A stretch of 64,000 nt of DNA. Source: Schizochytrium sp. TIO01. Taxonomy: Eukaryota > Sar > Bigyra > Thraustochytrida > Thraustochytriidae. The stretch covers positions 2,619,001 through 2,683,000 of the forward strand of contig SMSO01000033.1 of the NCBI GenBank assembly GCA_004764695.1, given 5' to 3'. How positions within the stretch are numbered: position 1 is the first letter of the stretch; each line of letters begins with the position of its first letter. Position numbers and translations under genes: made by a program. The notes beneath the pieces were generated by a model. It saw nothing but the letters and a program-made list of their open reading frames with translations, did no database searches and was not told the DNA's origin. This document shows, piece by piece, positions 49,492 through 59,600 of the stretch.

Positions 49492-52359
49492 CTAAACTTC
49501 AGCGACAGAATCATTTACATTTGTAGAAGGGGGGGGCGAGCCTTCCTTTTCCTCTTCTTGTGCATTTTGCTGTTCCCCATCAATGACCACTTCAACACCT
49601 GGTTGTGTTATATCCTCAGATAGATTGTTGTTGTTGTTGCTGTTGTTGCTGTTGTTGCTGCTACTTTGAGAGGTACCCTGTGCTACATCCTCATTGGCAG
49701 ATGGATCATACTTAGCACGTTTCCTCTGACGAAAGTCAGAATCGTCTTCGTTGAAGTCAGATGACTCATGGCCTTCGCCACCTCGCTTTCGCTGATGGTG
49801 TTGGTGTTGAGAGCCACTCTCGACTCCAGATTCATCTCCAAGATGGTGCTGTTGGTCCTCGAGTTGGTCTTGCCCTTGTCCATCAGTCAAGTGATCTTCT
49901 TGAACATGCTGACTTTGCCCTTGTCCGTCTTCCTGCAGCTGTTGATGATGGTGATGGACATCATGACCTTGCAGTTCGAGTTCAAGTTGATGTTCCTGCT
50001 GATGGGTGTGCTCTTGCTGCGCGTCATCTCCATGACGAAGATTGTCATCGGATGTATGGACTTCGAGTGCATGCTGATGAATGAGTTCCTCGTTGTTTTG
50101 ATGATCATCATGCGGGAGCTCTGACTCCTCAACCCGGTGCACCGCCTCTTCATCCTCGCCACTCTCCATTCCATGGTGTTGGTGGTGATGATGGTGTTCA
50201 TGCAGATGTTCATCGTCCACAATATCACTTTCCTGAACAACTTCGTTTTCTTCGTGATCCTCAGTGGGATAAGTATGTGCATTTTCCTCGTGCTCTTGCA
50301 ACATTGCCAAGTGCTCTTCATGCTGGCGGCGGTGCTCTTCTTCATCTTCATCCACATAATCCACAACCTTGCCCTCATCTAAGTGTTCGCTTTCCTCTGC
50401 AGCAGTGGCCATTTGGACCTGGCGCTCGTGCTCTTCTTGTGCTTCGTCAACAGCTGCAAGGTCGGAGGAACCTTGGATAGCTTCGTCGTCTACAATATCC
50501 TCCTGATGATCGCTACTAATTTGGTCAACAGTATGGTTGCCTGCGCCAAGCTGCATGAGATGTTGTTGATGCTGTTGTTCTGCTTCGTCTTCTGCATCAT
50601 CGTCAAATTCTTCGGTGTGTTCAACATGGTGGTGCTCATCACCTTCATCAACTTCGTGGTGATGCGCATGCTCGTGGTGATGAAGAAGATGATGGTGTTC
50701 ATCATCAGCATGCTCAGCATGTTCAACGTGCTCCATATGCTCAGCCTGCTCGGCTTGCTCAACAGCCCGCATATGCTCTTTCACATCTTCGTCATTGTGA
50801 TCTTCGATTTGGCCTTCTTCGACCATATGCTCCTCCTCTGTAGAGACCACCTGACCGGCCTCATGCAGATGTTGTTCAGTGTGTGCACGGTGCAATGCTT
50901 CTGCTTCAGCATCAGCATCAGCATCATCAAGGTGATGGTGCTCGACAATGGTATCCTCCACATCGTCACCATGCTCCAAGTGATGATGGTGATGTTCCTC
51001 GAGGTCGACATCTTCAGCGGTATCATGAACAACTCCACCCTGGTCTGCAAGCTGGTGGATATCATGATGATGAATGTGGTGAACATCATCAACGTCAATA
51101 GCACCATCTTCTGCAAGTGCACTATTAGCCGCTGCCGCATCCTGTTCCTGAGCAGCACGTAAAGCTTCCATCTCTGCATCAGTATCTTCATCCACAACGT
51201 GTGAAGTATCCATGTCCATGTGATGATGATGATGTGCAGAGTCGCCCGAAACATCCATAGGAACATCTGCTGCAACAGCAGCTTCCACGGCTTGTAAATG
51301 GTGTGCCTCGTCTTCGTCCATCTCTTCGTCTGGAATCTCGATCACAGTTGTAAGCCGCTGCTGATGGTCCTCCTCTTCGACTGCTGGTGGTGTTGGTGGC
51401 TGCTCCTCCTGCAACTGTTCCTGTTGCTTTTGCAAAAGCTGTTGTTGTTGTTGCTGCTGCAACTCCTGCTGTTTTCGTTGTTGTAATTGTTGTTGCTGTA
51501 ATTGTTGTTGCTGTAACTGTTGTTGTTGCAACTGTTGTTGCTGTAATTGTTGTTGTTGCAATTGTTGTTGTTGCTGCTGTTTTTGTTGTATCTGTAGCTG
51601 CACCTGCTGCTGCTGCTGCCGCCTCCTCTCTTCTTGCTCCCGGAGCAGTCTTTCCTCGCGTTGTGTCTGCTCGACGGCCTTCTGATGCTCTCGCATGAGT
51701 TCTTCTTGTTCGCGCAAGGCCTCCGCTGAAAGCGCAGTCTGGTCGACATCCTCCATGTTTTGATCCTCCATTTCCACGTCGCGAGCAGCATCTGGAATCG
51801 CGTTTTCGAGCATCTGGCGATCGATCTCGACTTGACGCAAGTGCTCTGCGTACTCGGCTTGGTCGAATTCCACATCTTGGTTGTCCTCGTCCATTTTGTG
51901 TTCCTCCATTTCGTCGTCGTCGTCGTCTTTGAGGTGCATTGATACGTAATCGCTGTTTTGTTCTTCGCGCTCGACATCACGAACCAAATTCCTCCACTTA
52001 TCTTTCAGATGAACACTGGTTCTGACCTCATGAAACTTGTTTCTGTAGCGCTGGAGAATACTGGCCCAAGGGTTCTTTTGCTGTCCAAGTTCACTAAAGC
52101 CTTGTTTTAGATAATGCACTTCCATATCTGACCATTGTATTTTTTGATGGCCAAATAGTGCATCGCCGCGTTTTGTGGGATCGAGCCGAACGATATTTCT
52201 CCACTTGTCTTTAAGATCAACGGAGGTGCGCCGTGCGTTGAACTCATACTGGCTCAAAATCTTGCGCCATTTCTGTCGCGCGTCCTTGAACTTTTCTACA
52301 CCTTCAACCAAGTTTGCAATTTCCTGCTCTGTGAACGGGATACGTGGCCGGCGGTTCAT
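49492..52359 (-). CDS. double-telobox Myb protein (candidate telomere-repeat binding factor)
   Basis: 955 residues, ATG at 52359. Two Myb/SANT repeats sit at the extreme N-terminus: ~5-58 (FTEQEIANLVEGVEKF.. ending VDLKDKWRN) and ~73-127 (KIQWSDMEVHYLKQGFSEL.. ending VHLKDKWRN). VDLKDKWRN is the telobox that reads TTAGGG-type repeats in TRF1/2, plant TRFL and fungal Tay1/Teb1 proteins; having it twice in tandem is like Yarrowia Tay1 and fission-yeast Teb1. The TRF-homology dimerisation domain is not seen. After ~130 the protein is almost entirely low complexity: acidic, polyQ (~240-315), then ~450 residues of alternating His and Asp/Glu (HHHHHMDMD, HEHHHHHQHH) with a C-terminal KRKRAKY-like basic patch. 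DNA binding is well supported; telomere versus subtelomeric/promoter binding (as for Tbf1) is open. Confidence 0.88.
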   Translation of the reverse strand: MNRRPRIPFTEQEIANLVEGVEKFKDARQKWRKILSQYEFNARRTSVDLKDKWRNIVRLDPTKRGDALFGHQKIQWSDMEVHYLKQGFSELGQQKNPWASILQRYRNKFHEVRTSVHLKDKWRNLVRDVEREEQNSDYVSMHLKDDDDDEMEEHKMDEDNQDVEFDQAEYAEHLRQVEIDRQMLENAIPDAARDVEMEDQNMEDVDQTALSAEALREQEELMREHQKAVEQTQREERLLREQEERRRQQQQQVQLQIQQKQQQQQQLQQQQLQQQQLQQQQLQQQQLQQQQLQQRKQQELQQQQQQQLLQKQQEQLQEEQPPTPPAVEEEDHQQRLTTVIEIPDEEMDEDEAHHLQAVEAAVAADVPMDVSGDSAHHHHHMDMDTSHVVDEDTDAEMEALRAAQEQDAAAANSALAEDGAIDVDDVHHIHHHDIHQLADQGGVVHDTAEDVDLEEHHHHHLEHGDDVEDTIVEHHHLDDADADAEAEALHRAHTEQHLHEAGQVVSTEEEHMVEEGQIEDHNDEDVKEHMRAVEQAEQAEHMEHVEHAEHADDEHHHLLHHHEHAHHHEVDEGDEHHHVEHTEEFDDDAEDEAEQQHQQHLMQLGAGNHTVDQISSDHQEDIVDDEAIQGSSDLAAVDEAQEEHERQVQMATAAEESEHLDEGKVVDYVDEDEEEHRRQHEEHLAMLQEHEENAHTYPTEDHEENEVVQESDIVDDEHLHEHHHHHQHHGMESGEDEEAVHRVEESELPHDDHQNNEELIHQHALEVHTSDDNLRHGDDAQQEHTHQQEHQLELELQGHDVHHHHQQLQEDGQGQSQHVQEDHLTDGQGQDQLEDQQHHLGDESGVESGSQHQHHQRKRGGEGHESSDFNEDDSDFRQRKRAKYDPSANEDVAQGTSQSSSNNSNNSNNNNNLSEDITQPGVEVVIDGEQQNAQEEEKEGSPPPSTNVNDSVAEV
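51400..51625 (-). repeat. Gln-codon repeat (CAA/CAG, LQQQQ units)
   Basis: Tandem CAACAACAACAATTA/CAG-type units encode repeated QQQQL blocks in the telobox protein. The mixed codons suggest it is older or more stable than a pure CAG run. Confidence 0.85.
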
Positions 52360-53997
52360 ACTGCTGCCAGAATATGGCAGCTAGCTTTCGCCAGCTCGCT
52401 CGCCGTTTCTGAGAGTTACCTTCGTTTGTTTAAGTTTTTCACAATCCAATCTCTTGCTAATATGTTGTTTCCTTCTTGGCGTCGCTCAAGAAGCTCGAAA
52501 GAATGCTTGATGTAATTCTAACTAGAACTACCTCAACCGGGCAGTGCACTAACCAAAGAGTCTAGGTTATCCTTGCGTCGGTATCTGTGTATTCTCTTCT
52601 TTAATGTAATGGGAATTTGAGCCAAACGGTTACGTGCAGAGCAAAGAATATCACGAATTCAACAAGCAAGCAGGAACCCCTTAATTTATCCACGAAGTCT
52701 CAGCTGACTGAAGCCTCTGAGACCTGACAGTATCACAGTATCGTACAGGTTCCAAATTAGACAAGACCTGGGTACGGGAATTCTCCACACCCCTCAATAC
52801 CAGTTACAAAGCCTTCACCGACGCTACGTATTATATACACTCCCTCAAATACGCCCACGTCAACTGCACCTGACCTGGCGTGAGTTTCTGCCTTATGCTA
52901 GCCTCACGTAACTTGAGAGTACGAACCTATCCCACGTTCCCAGAACCAATCTAAACTCTGTTGTACAACCAAAATATAACAATAAAGGACTCCACACGAG
53001 ACAAGTATACTGTACAAAAACAACCGAGCAGTTCTTCACACGCAGTGCTCGCCACAACCAAATGAGCGCACGAAACCCAGTCACAGAAATCTCTCTAAGC
53101 ACAGATCGCCCCAGATGCCACAAATGAAACGCGTGACAAACGCAACCAAAGACACAGAGAAACGTACAAAGGGAAGGCCGGTTCTGAGCGCCTCAGGCCC
53201 GCGCGAGAGCGGCTGTGGCAGGTAGCGCGGGCCAAAGACGGGTTTCTGTTCGAAGTTCCTACGCCCTGTATGCTGTACTCAGCAGTTTGAAAGCAGGTGC
53301 TGCGCAGATCCGACGGGGGGAAGGAAATGTGAAATGGGATTGGTGCTGGCCGATGTTGATGAGCCACGAATTGCCTGCCTGGCTACCTGTCTGTCTCAAA
53401 GGGAGAGATTAGAAGGATCCTAGCGGAGGCGGAGCGGAGCGAAGGGCCCGGGCTCGCCCCGCCGCGGAAGCACGGCGCTAGACGCGCAGCAAAGTCCACG
53501 CCGGAGTGGCGCTCTGCCACGCCTCCCCGCCAAGAGGTGTGTCGGAGAAACTACCTTAGCATCCCCCCCACCTCATGCTTGACAAGAACCACACAATACT
53601 TCTCAAGTACACCCAGTCACCAATTATTCACTCATTAGCAACCCAAGCTTTTAAATCAGGGAACCATGGGGGTATATAAGGAGTAATAAGGGTAGGGAAA
53701 AATAAGTTAGACCGGGGAAAAAGAATGTGAAGGCACAATAAGGAGAAGAGGTACCCCCCCAGATCAATTCTAGAGAGCGCCGGTTTAACTATAAGACACC
53801 TATTTCTCCGTGAGGGAAGGAGTGAAAAAAATAAAGAGGCCTAAATGTAAAGAAGAGGTCTAAACCAAACGGCTTGGTAAAGCGCACTTCGGACACAGAA
53901 TTGGAATACGCAAGGCGAGAGCGCGATAGCTCGTGGACTTTCATGGCAAAAGAACTTCGACCCAAGGTCTTTAAGACGACCGATTATTTGCAAGAAA
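52360..53997. other. divergent intergenic region with GC-rich patch
   Basis: 1.6 kb between the telobox gene (-) and the MORN gene (+). A conspicuously GC-rich block lies at 53405-53530. No coding signal seen; frames of 65-90 codons are mutually overlapping. Confidence 0.5.
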
Positions 53998-55632
53998 ATG
54001 TCGGGTCTGACATCGAAGGCGTTTGATCTGACCCTCATCAGAAGGGCTGAAGAAATGCAAAACGACGATGCCAGAATGCAAGATGTACGCGAGGTACTCG
54101 GGTATCGCAGGTCAAAGGCGTATACTAAGATGCTAGAACGCGCTGGAGTACCCAGCAACGCGCTAATGTACCTTCCAGAAATGAAACCTGCGGAGAGCTT
54201 TCCATTGGGCCATCGCACGTCGAAGCTACTGAAAAGGATTGAGTTTCACTATGAACATAAACCAAGGAAAAAGGACATTCTGGGAGACGATGAAGGAACT
54301 CTTCGCGAAAATGAAAATGACTATGCAAACAATGCATCAGATCAAAGCAAGGACATCAACAACAACAATGCCGAGGATGCAAATACGGACTCGACTGGCT
54401 CAGAAGGCGACGACGATAGCGATAGTGATAGTGACGACGATGACGATGACGACAGCAAAAATGATGAGTCTTCCATTTCAGAGGTCGAGCTGGAGTCAGA
54501 ATCATCATCATCTTCAGAAGAATCCAGTGAAGCTGATGGTGATAGTGAACATGACATAAATCGAGGTCGAGTTGATGCATGGGATGACTTTCGCGATGAG
54601 CTACGTGCTAACAGAGTGGAAGAACCCCCTCGCGTAGTTACTGGTCGATTGCACTCACGCGATCCTTCAGACTATGTGGTACCCGACTTGACGAACATTG
54701 ACCAAGATCTTGAACTTGGCGCGCAGGAAGACCCGGTAGTTCCTGGTATACCCGGTTTCGCCTCGCAGCCTCGGCCCATAGAAAAGGATCGCGGAGCTAA
54801 AAAATTCTATAATTACGTCGGACGCTGGGAAGCAGGAAAGCTCTGTGGCGAAGGGATTTATGTCTTTGCTGATGGAGGTACTTATCGTGGGGCATGGATT
54901 GACAGTCTCCCACAAGGACAAGGCAAGTCGGAATATCCTGATGGATCCTGCTACAGCGGCGCGTGGCTTAAGGGTACCAAACATGGCTACGGTGTATACA
55001 CTAGTCCCAATGGGACTAAATTTGAAGGGTACTATGAAAATGGAAAGCGATCTGGTCAGGGTAAACTTACTCTCCCTTCCAAAGTTTATTATGAAGGTGA
55101 TTTTTGGAATGGGACTTTCCACGGTCGCGGAGTTATGCGGTCCCCCATGGGATATGAATTTTCTGGGAATTGGGTACGTGGTTTTATTCAGGGAACGGGA
55201 GCTTTGATTGAGCCAGACGGCACCCGAACTGTCCGAAACTGGGCCAAACCTATAACATTTCGGCGTGTAATTACTAAAGTAAAGGATGATCGGGCCTCGA
55301 ATTTGCAACGCAGGCATGATTTTCATGATCGTTTACGTGCATTACTCTTTGATTTTGACCTTCAGCGTAAAGTTCGAAGAATTCGTGCCCAATTTGAGCA
55401 AGATGAGATTGACCGGATTGAAGCTGAGCGTGAGGAGCTGAATCGCCTTCGTTATGAAAGGAGGGAGCAAATTCGCAAGGCTAAGGAAGATGCTCTCCGA
55501 GGTCTCAATGGAGAAGAAGAGGAAGGTGGCGAAGGAGAGGAAAGTGAAGAGGAAGATGACGACGACGATGAAGAGGAAGGTGACGATGATGAGGATGAGG
55601 ATGAGGATGAGGATGAAATGGCTAAAAACTAG
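53998..55632 (+). CDS. MORN-repeat protein with acidic tail
   Basis: 544 residues from the ATG at 53998. Residues ~272-405 contain about six MORN units (YVGRWEAGKLCGEGIYVF, YRGAWIDSLPQGQGKSEY, YSGAWLKGTKHGYGVY, FEGYYENGKRSGQGKL, YEGDFWNGTFHGRGVM, FSGNWVRGFIQGTGAL). MORN repeats bind phospholipid membranes or act as structural scaffolds and are common in basal-body, cilium and plasma-membrane proteins of protists. The N-terminal 80 residues are basic/helical; 95-190 is an Asn/Asp/Ser-rich acidic linker. After the MORN array, a charged helix (IRAQFEQDEIDRIEAEREELNRL) is followed by a Glu/Asp-only tail partly encoded by a GATGAG repeat at 55588-55617. No kinase domain is present, so it is not a PIPK-type MORN enzyme. 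Confidence 0.9.
   Translation: MSGLTSKAFDLTLIRRAEEMQNDDARMQDVREVLGYRRSKAYTKMLERAGVPSNALMYLPEMKPAESFPLGHRTSKLLKRIEFHYEHKPRKKDILGDDEGTLRENENDYANNASDQSKDINNNNAEDANTDSTGSEGDDDSDSDSDDDDDDDSKNDESSISEVELESESSSSSEESSEADGDSEHDINRGRVDAWDDFRDELRANRVEEPPRVVTGRLHSRDPSDYVVPDLTNIDQDLELGAQEDPVVPGIPGFASQPRPIEKDRGAKKFYNYVGRWEAGKLCGEGIYVFADGGTYRGAWIDSLPQGQGKSEYPDGSCYSGAWLKGTKHGYGVYTSPNGTKFEGYYENGKRSGQGKLTLPSKVYYEGDFWNGTFHGRGVMRSPMGYEFSGNWVRGFIQGTGALIEPDGTRTVRNWAKPITFRRVITKVKDDRASNLQRRHDFHDRLRALLFDFDLQRKVRRIRAQFEQDEIDRIEAEREELNRLRYERREQIRKAKEDALRGLNGEEEEGGEGEESEEEDDDDDEEEGDDDEDEDEDEDEMAKN
55588..55617 (+). repeat. GATGAG hexanucleotide repeat
   Basis: About five units encoding Asp-Glu repeats at the C-terminus of the MORN protein. 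Confidence 0.85.
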
Positions 55633-56612
55633 GTATTTAATTCATTTAGTATATTTGTACATTTACCTGATCAGCAAGGCAAAGTTTAGTTGCACTCTTT
55701 CTACTAAAAGCGACACCTTTAAGTTTAGTTCTAATTAAAAGCGCTTGGCAAGGGGAGTGGAAAGTATTGCATTGACCAATGCGCTTTCTCGATGTATGAT
55801 TAATAACCTACTCGACGTTGCTACCGTCCACGTGAAATATCATGACTGGATCTGGATCTCAAGTCACGCCTCCACACAATGCCAAGACACAATTTTGTAT
55901 CAAAAAGATTAATCATTATTTGTTGCCATCAATTGAAACACGCAAAGAGAGCAGAGAGCAAGACCCCTTGGCAAGGACTCTATATGAGTTATTCCGTCAG
56001 TGACTCGAATCCACATTTAATGTAGAATTGACATACTCCCTCGTTTTCAGGATTATTCTCTTTATTTATTTAATTCGTTTTAAAGGCTCGGTTTAAAGAC
56101 TTAACTATCTCTTCGCCCCTTTTTCCTTCGTCTCCTTCTATCTTCTTCCTCGGTGGAAATCTACCACCTTCCTTCATCTTAATGAAACGTATACATTCAT
56201 GCGCAAGAAATTGAGCAGCATAATACGGAATGCCCAAAAGGTTTGACAAGGTTTTCAAAGGATGTTCTTCTGCTTGATGATGATGGGCGAATGTATAGCA
56301 AGCTTTCTACAGAGCAACGAGTTTTTCTTTCGCTTGATATTATTTGAAAAGGAAAGCAGAACCTGCCTTGCTATAGGGCACTCAGAATAATAGAAGAGAT
56401 TGTCCGAGGATTCAAAATGGGCAACCAGACAGAATAAGGAAAAGAAAAAGCAATCAGAGGAAATGGCACATTGTAGGTTTTACTAAATTATACGAATAAT
56501 GAAATGTATAAAGGCCTCGGACCCAAACTTTGCTTTGCGTCATGTATCAGAAAAGAACAATATATATGGAAAGGTTGATCTTACTGCCCTTGACACGATT
56601 GGGTAATCAATC
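55633..56612. other. intergenic region between convergent genes
   Basis: 980 bp between the 3' ends of the MORN gene and HRQ1. Only short frames (62 codons or less); no gene seen. Confidence 0.5.
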
Positions 56613-59600
56613 TCAAACTTCATCCTTGGAAATATTTTCAGAATGCGTTGGCTGCTGTGCAACCCATTGCTGACGAATTTGCACTTGTTCGACTCGAGCT
56701 CGACCCATACTAAGGGCTTTGTTGAGACCCTTGGCTCGAAGGCGCTCTGGAGTAGTGGGTGGTTGCTTGCGTTTCCTCAATGATTGACGTGGGCTCGACC
56801 TAGGGGAAGACACCATTTGAATGTCTGCTTCAGAAGAGCTAGTCTCGGCTTTAGGAACATTTTGTAGCAACATATCAAGAATAATTTTAGCAGCTTTTTT
56901 GTCGAGGCGTGCATTGTATTCGGAACAGTTGGCATGGGCAAGGCATCCTAAACAACCAGCCACTGCTGTGCACTTGCAATTGTCGAGTGTCTCCTTGCAA
57001 GTTTGCAACAGCGGGAGCATTTTTCCAAAGGCTGCCTCTGCAATACCCAAGCCTCCGGGGCAATTATCAAAAATCATCAATCGAGGCGGCTTTGGTCTTT
57101 TGATATAGGTTGCATCATGCTCAGTGCCAACATTTGTTGTATGACACATTATGTGCAATTGGACAAACTTCGAAAGCATATGGTTTATGCCATGGATTCC
57201 TGCTCTCACGTCCCGCTTCGCTTTGGCAACAGCGATCTGAATTTCTGTCGAGAGGTCAACCCATGCCGCCTGTGTCTCAAAGAACAATGATGGCAATGTG
57301 AACTCATGCATCTCAAAAATGCGCCCTGAGCGGAGCCATATCTTTCGATAGCCCCATACAGAGCGTTCAATCTGCACTGCTCCGCAGTGCACATCAACAT
57401 CGGGCAACAGACGATCGGTTTCAAAACGACCCATAACCTTCACGTAGTTGCAGTCACGGGGGGATGTATAGTAGTTCACATGCGTGGGGTGTGCCCATGC
57501 TTTGTAGGTGTTCAAGTCTAACTTGGAAACCAAATAGCTTCGGCCTTGGTGCATATAAATTGCGCCTGGATACAGCTCGAAGAGGGCCCGTGAGTAAGGA
57601 ATTGTGTCCATTAAACGGTCACCATTGTACAATTCAAAGGTCACAGGATCAACAATACGAAGACTGACATTGTTCCACGGCTTGCTCAGCTTTGGATGTG
57701 TCTCGTAAACAAGCTCGTTCACTCCTACTTGAGATGTATGTAGCCTTTTTAAAGCAAGATTATCTTCTACTAGCTGGTCTAGTGTGAGTGATAACGTTTT
57801 TTTATCACGATCTCGGACACCTCCGAACAGCTTATAATCTTCCTCGTCACGGAAGGGCTTTTCGTACATTGCACACAAAAGATGGTCCTTCAGAACGTAC
57901 TTGTTGAATGGATCAAGCACCGCTCGCTCCACACGTGTACGGTCTAGGAGCTGGTCAGGATGTTCCGCAAAGTACTGGTCTGTGGGGCCATTAAAACAAA
58001 CAAACAGCGCTAGGGCATCTTTGCCAGACCTGCCGGCACGGCCAATTTGCTGCCACATTGACGCAGCACTTCCAGGGTACCCAAGAAGGATAACAGCGTC
58101 AAGATGACCAACATCAATGCCAAGCTCCAGTGCACAAGTAGCTGTAACGGCAATAAGGCGGCCATTAAATAATTTATCTTCAATGACTCTGCGCTCTTCC
58201 ATTTGGTACCCACCACGATAGCCAGCCACGAGGTCTGCAAGATGAGGCTGACCCTGGGCAAATGTTGCTGCCAGATCTCGTGTTTTATTGCCTGTATCGT
58301 AGACTTTGCCTTTATAACCTTGTTTTAACTCATCGTGTGTGTAGCGAAGAACAAGTTCCGTAAGTTTACGTGTGCGACAAAATGCCATTGTTTTGACTCC
58401 TAATCTCGTGAGAGCAGCTAGCAGCAGAGCCGTCTCAAAAATTGAGGATTTCCGATCTAGTTGTTGCTCTTCTAAAAGTTCTGGAATGATAAGTTTAGGC
58501 TTGGCTCTACTCTTTGGCAACTTTCCCTCCTGTAAATGGGTCCTTTTGCCTGCGTTTTCGACTGGTGGTAATGGAATATCAAGGTCATCATCAACTTCTC
58601 CTGTTATTGCAGCCTCTGCAGCAGCTGCTGCTGCCTCGTCGACTGCCTTCTCCTTTCCTTTGGCTTTGTCACCTGAAGGTCGCTGACTTGGGTGTAACGG
58701 CGGATTCCAAATGCCAAATAAACGACGTCCGCAAGGTGACCCATCCATATCATCGCCAACGGAAAACAACTCTCGAGGACTTGCAGGGCAAAGTAAGTGG
58801 AATAGTTCAACCGGATTAGCAATTGTGGCACTACATGTAAAGAATTGGGGTGGATCCAGAGCGTATAGACTACAAACACGTTGAAGGCGTCTCAGGACAC
58901 AAGAAACGTGTGAACCAAAAATGCCATGATATGAATGTGCCTCATCAATGATGACGAAACGCAATCCACGCAAAAATGATTGCCACTGGCGATGTTGTGG
59001 AAGAATTGACACGTGCAGCATGTCAGGATTGGTAATGATAATTTCTGCATCCTTTCTAATTTCCTCGCGATCAGCATGAGCGGTATCACCATCATATGTA
59101 CTCACTCGAACGCGTCGACCAGACCGTACCCCTATTGCCCGAGCTAGGCGTCTCGAAGACAACAGTTGGTCTTGCGCAAGGGCTTTCGTCGGAAAGATAT
59201 ACAACGCGGTCACGTTTCGCTCCCTATCAGGAAGCTCCGATTCCTCTGCTTCAGCCATCGAATCATCGAAGTACCCTCCAGGAGCAGAGGCAGGTTCAGC
59301 ATGTGTTTCTTCACCGGTATACTCGACAAGATTTCCATCTGTGAGCATTGCTTGGAAAACAGGAACACCAAAGATGAGACTCTTTCCAGAAGAGGTCGAT
59401 GTAGAGACAACTATGTTGCATCCTCTGCGCGCTGCATCAATCGCCATTGCTTGGTGCCGAAAGAAACGGCTGATGCCAAAATCCTGTGCAAGACTCTCAA
59501 CAAGATCGCTGTGAAGTGATGTTTCCAGTTCTGCAAATTTCATTTCGCGAGAGGGGTATAGGTGGGTATACTCCAACTGGGATTCATAGAAAGGGCAATC

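Noticed and set aside
50383-51162. 259-codon plus-strand frame and several other long frames opposite the telobox gene
   Set aside because: They are shadows produced by the His/Asp/Glu/Gln codon repeats of the minus-strand gene; composition (Met/Leu/Phe/Val/His runs) is that of an antisense low-complexity frame.
55990-56020. Possible tRNA T-arm (GATTCGAGTC on the minus strand)
   Set aside because: The flanking bases cannot form the T-stem and no A-box or acceptor stem is present.
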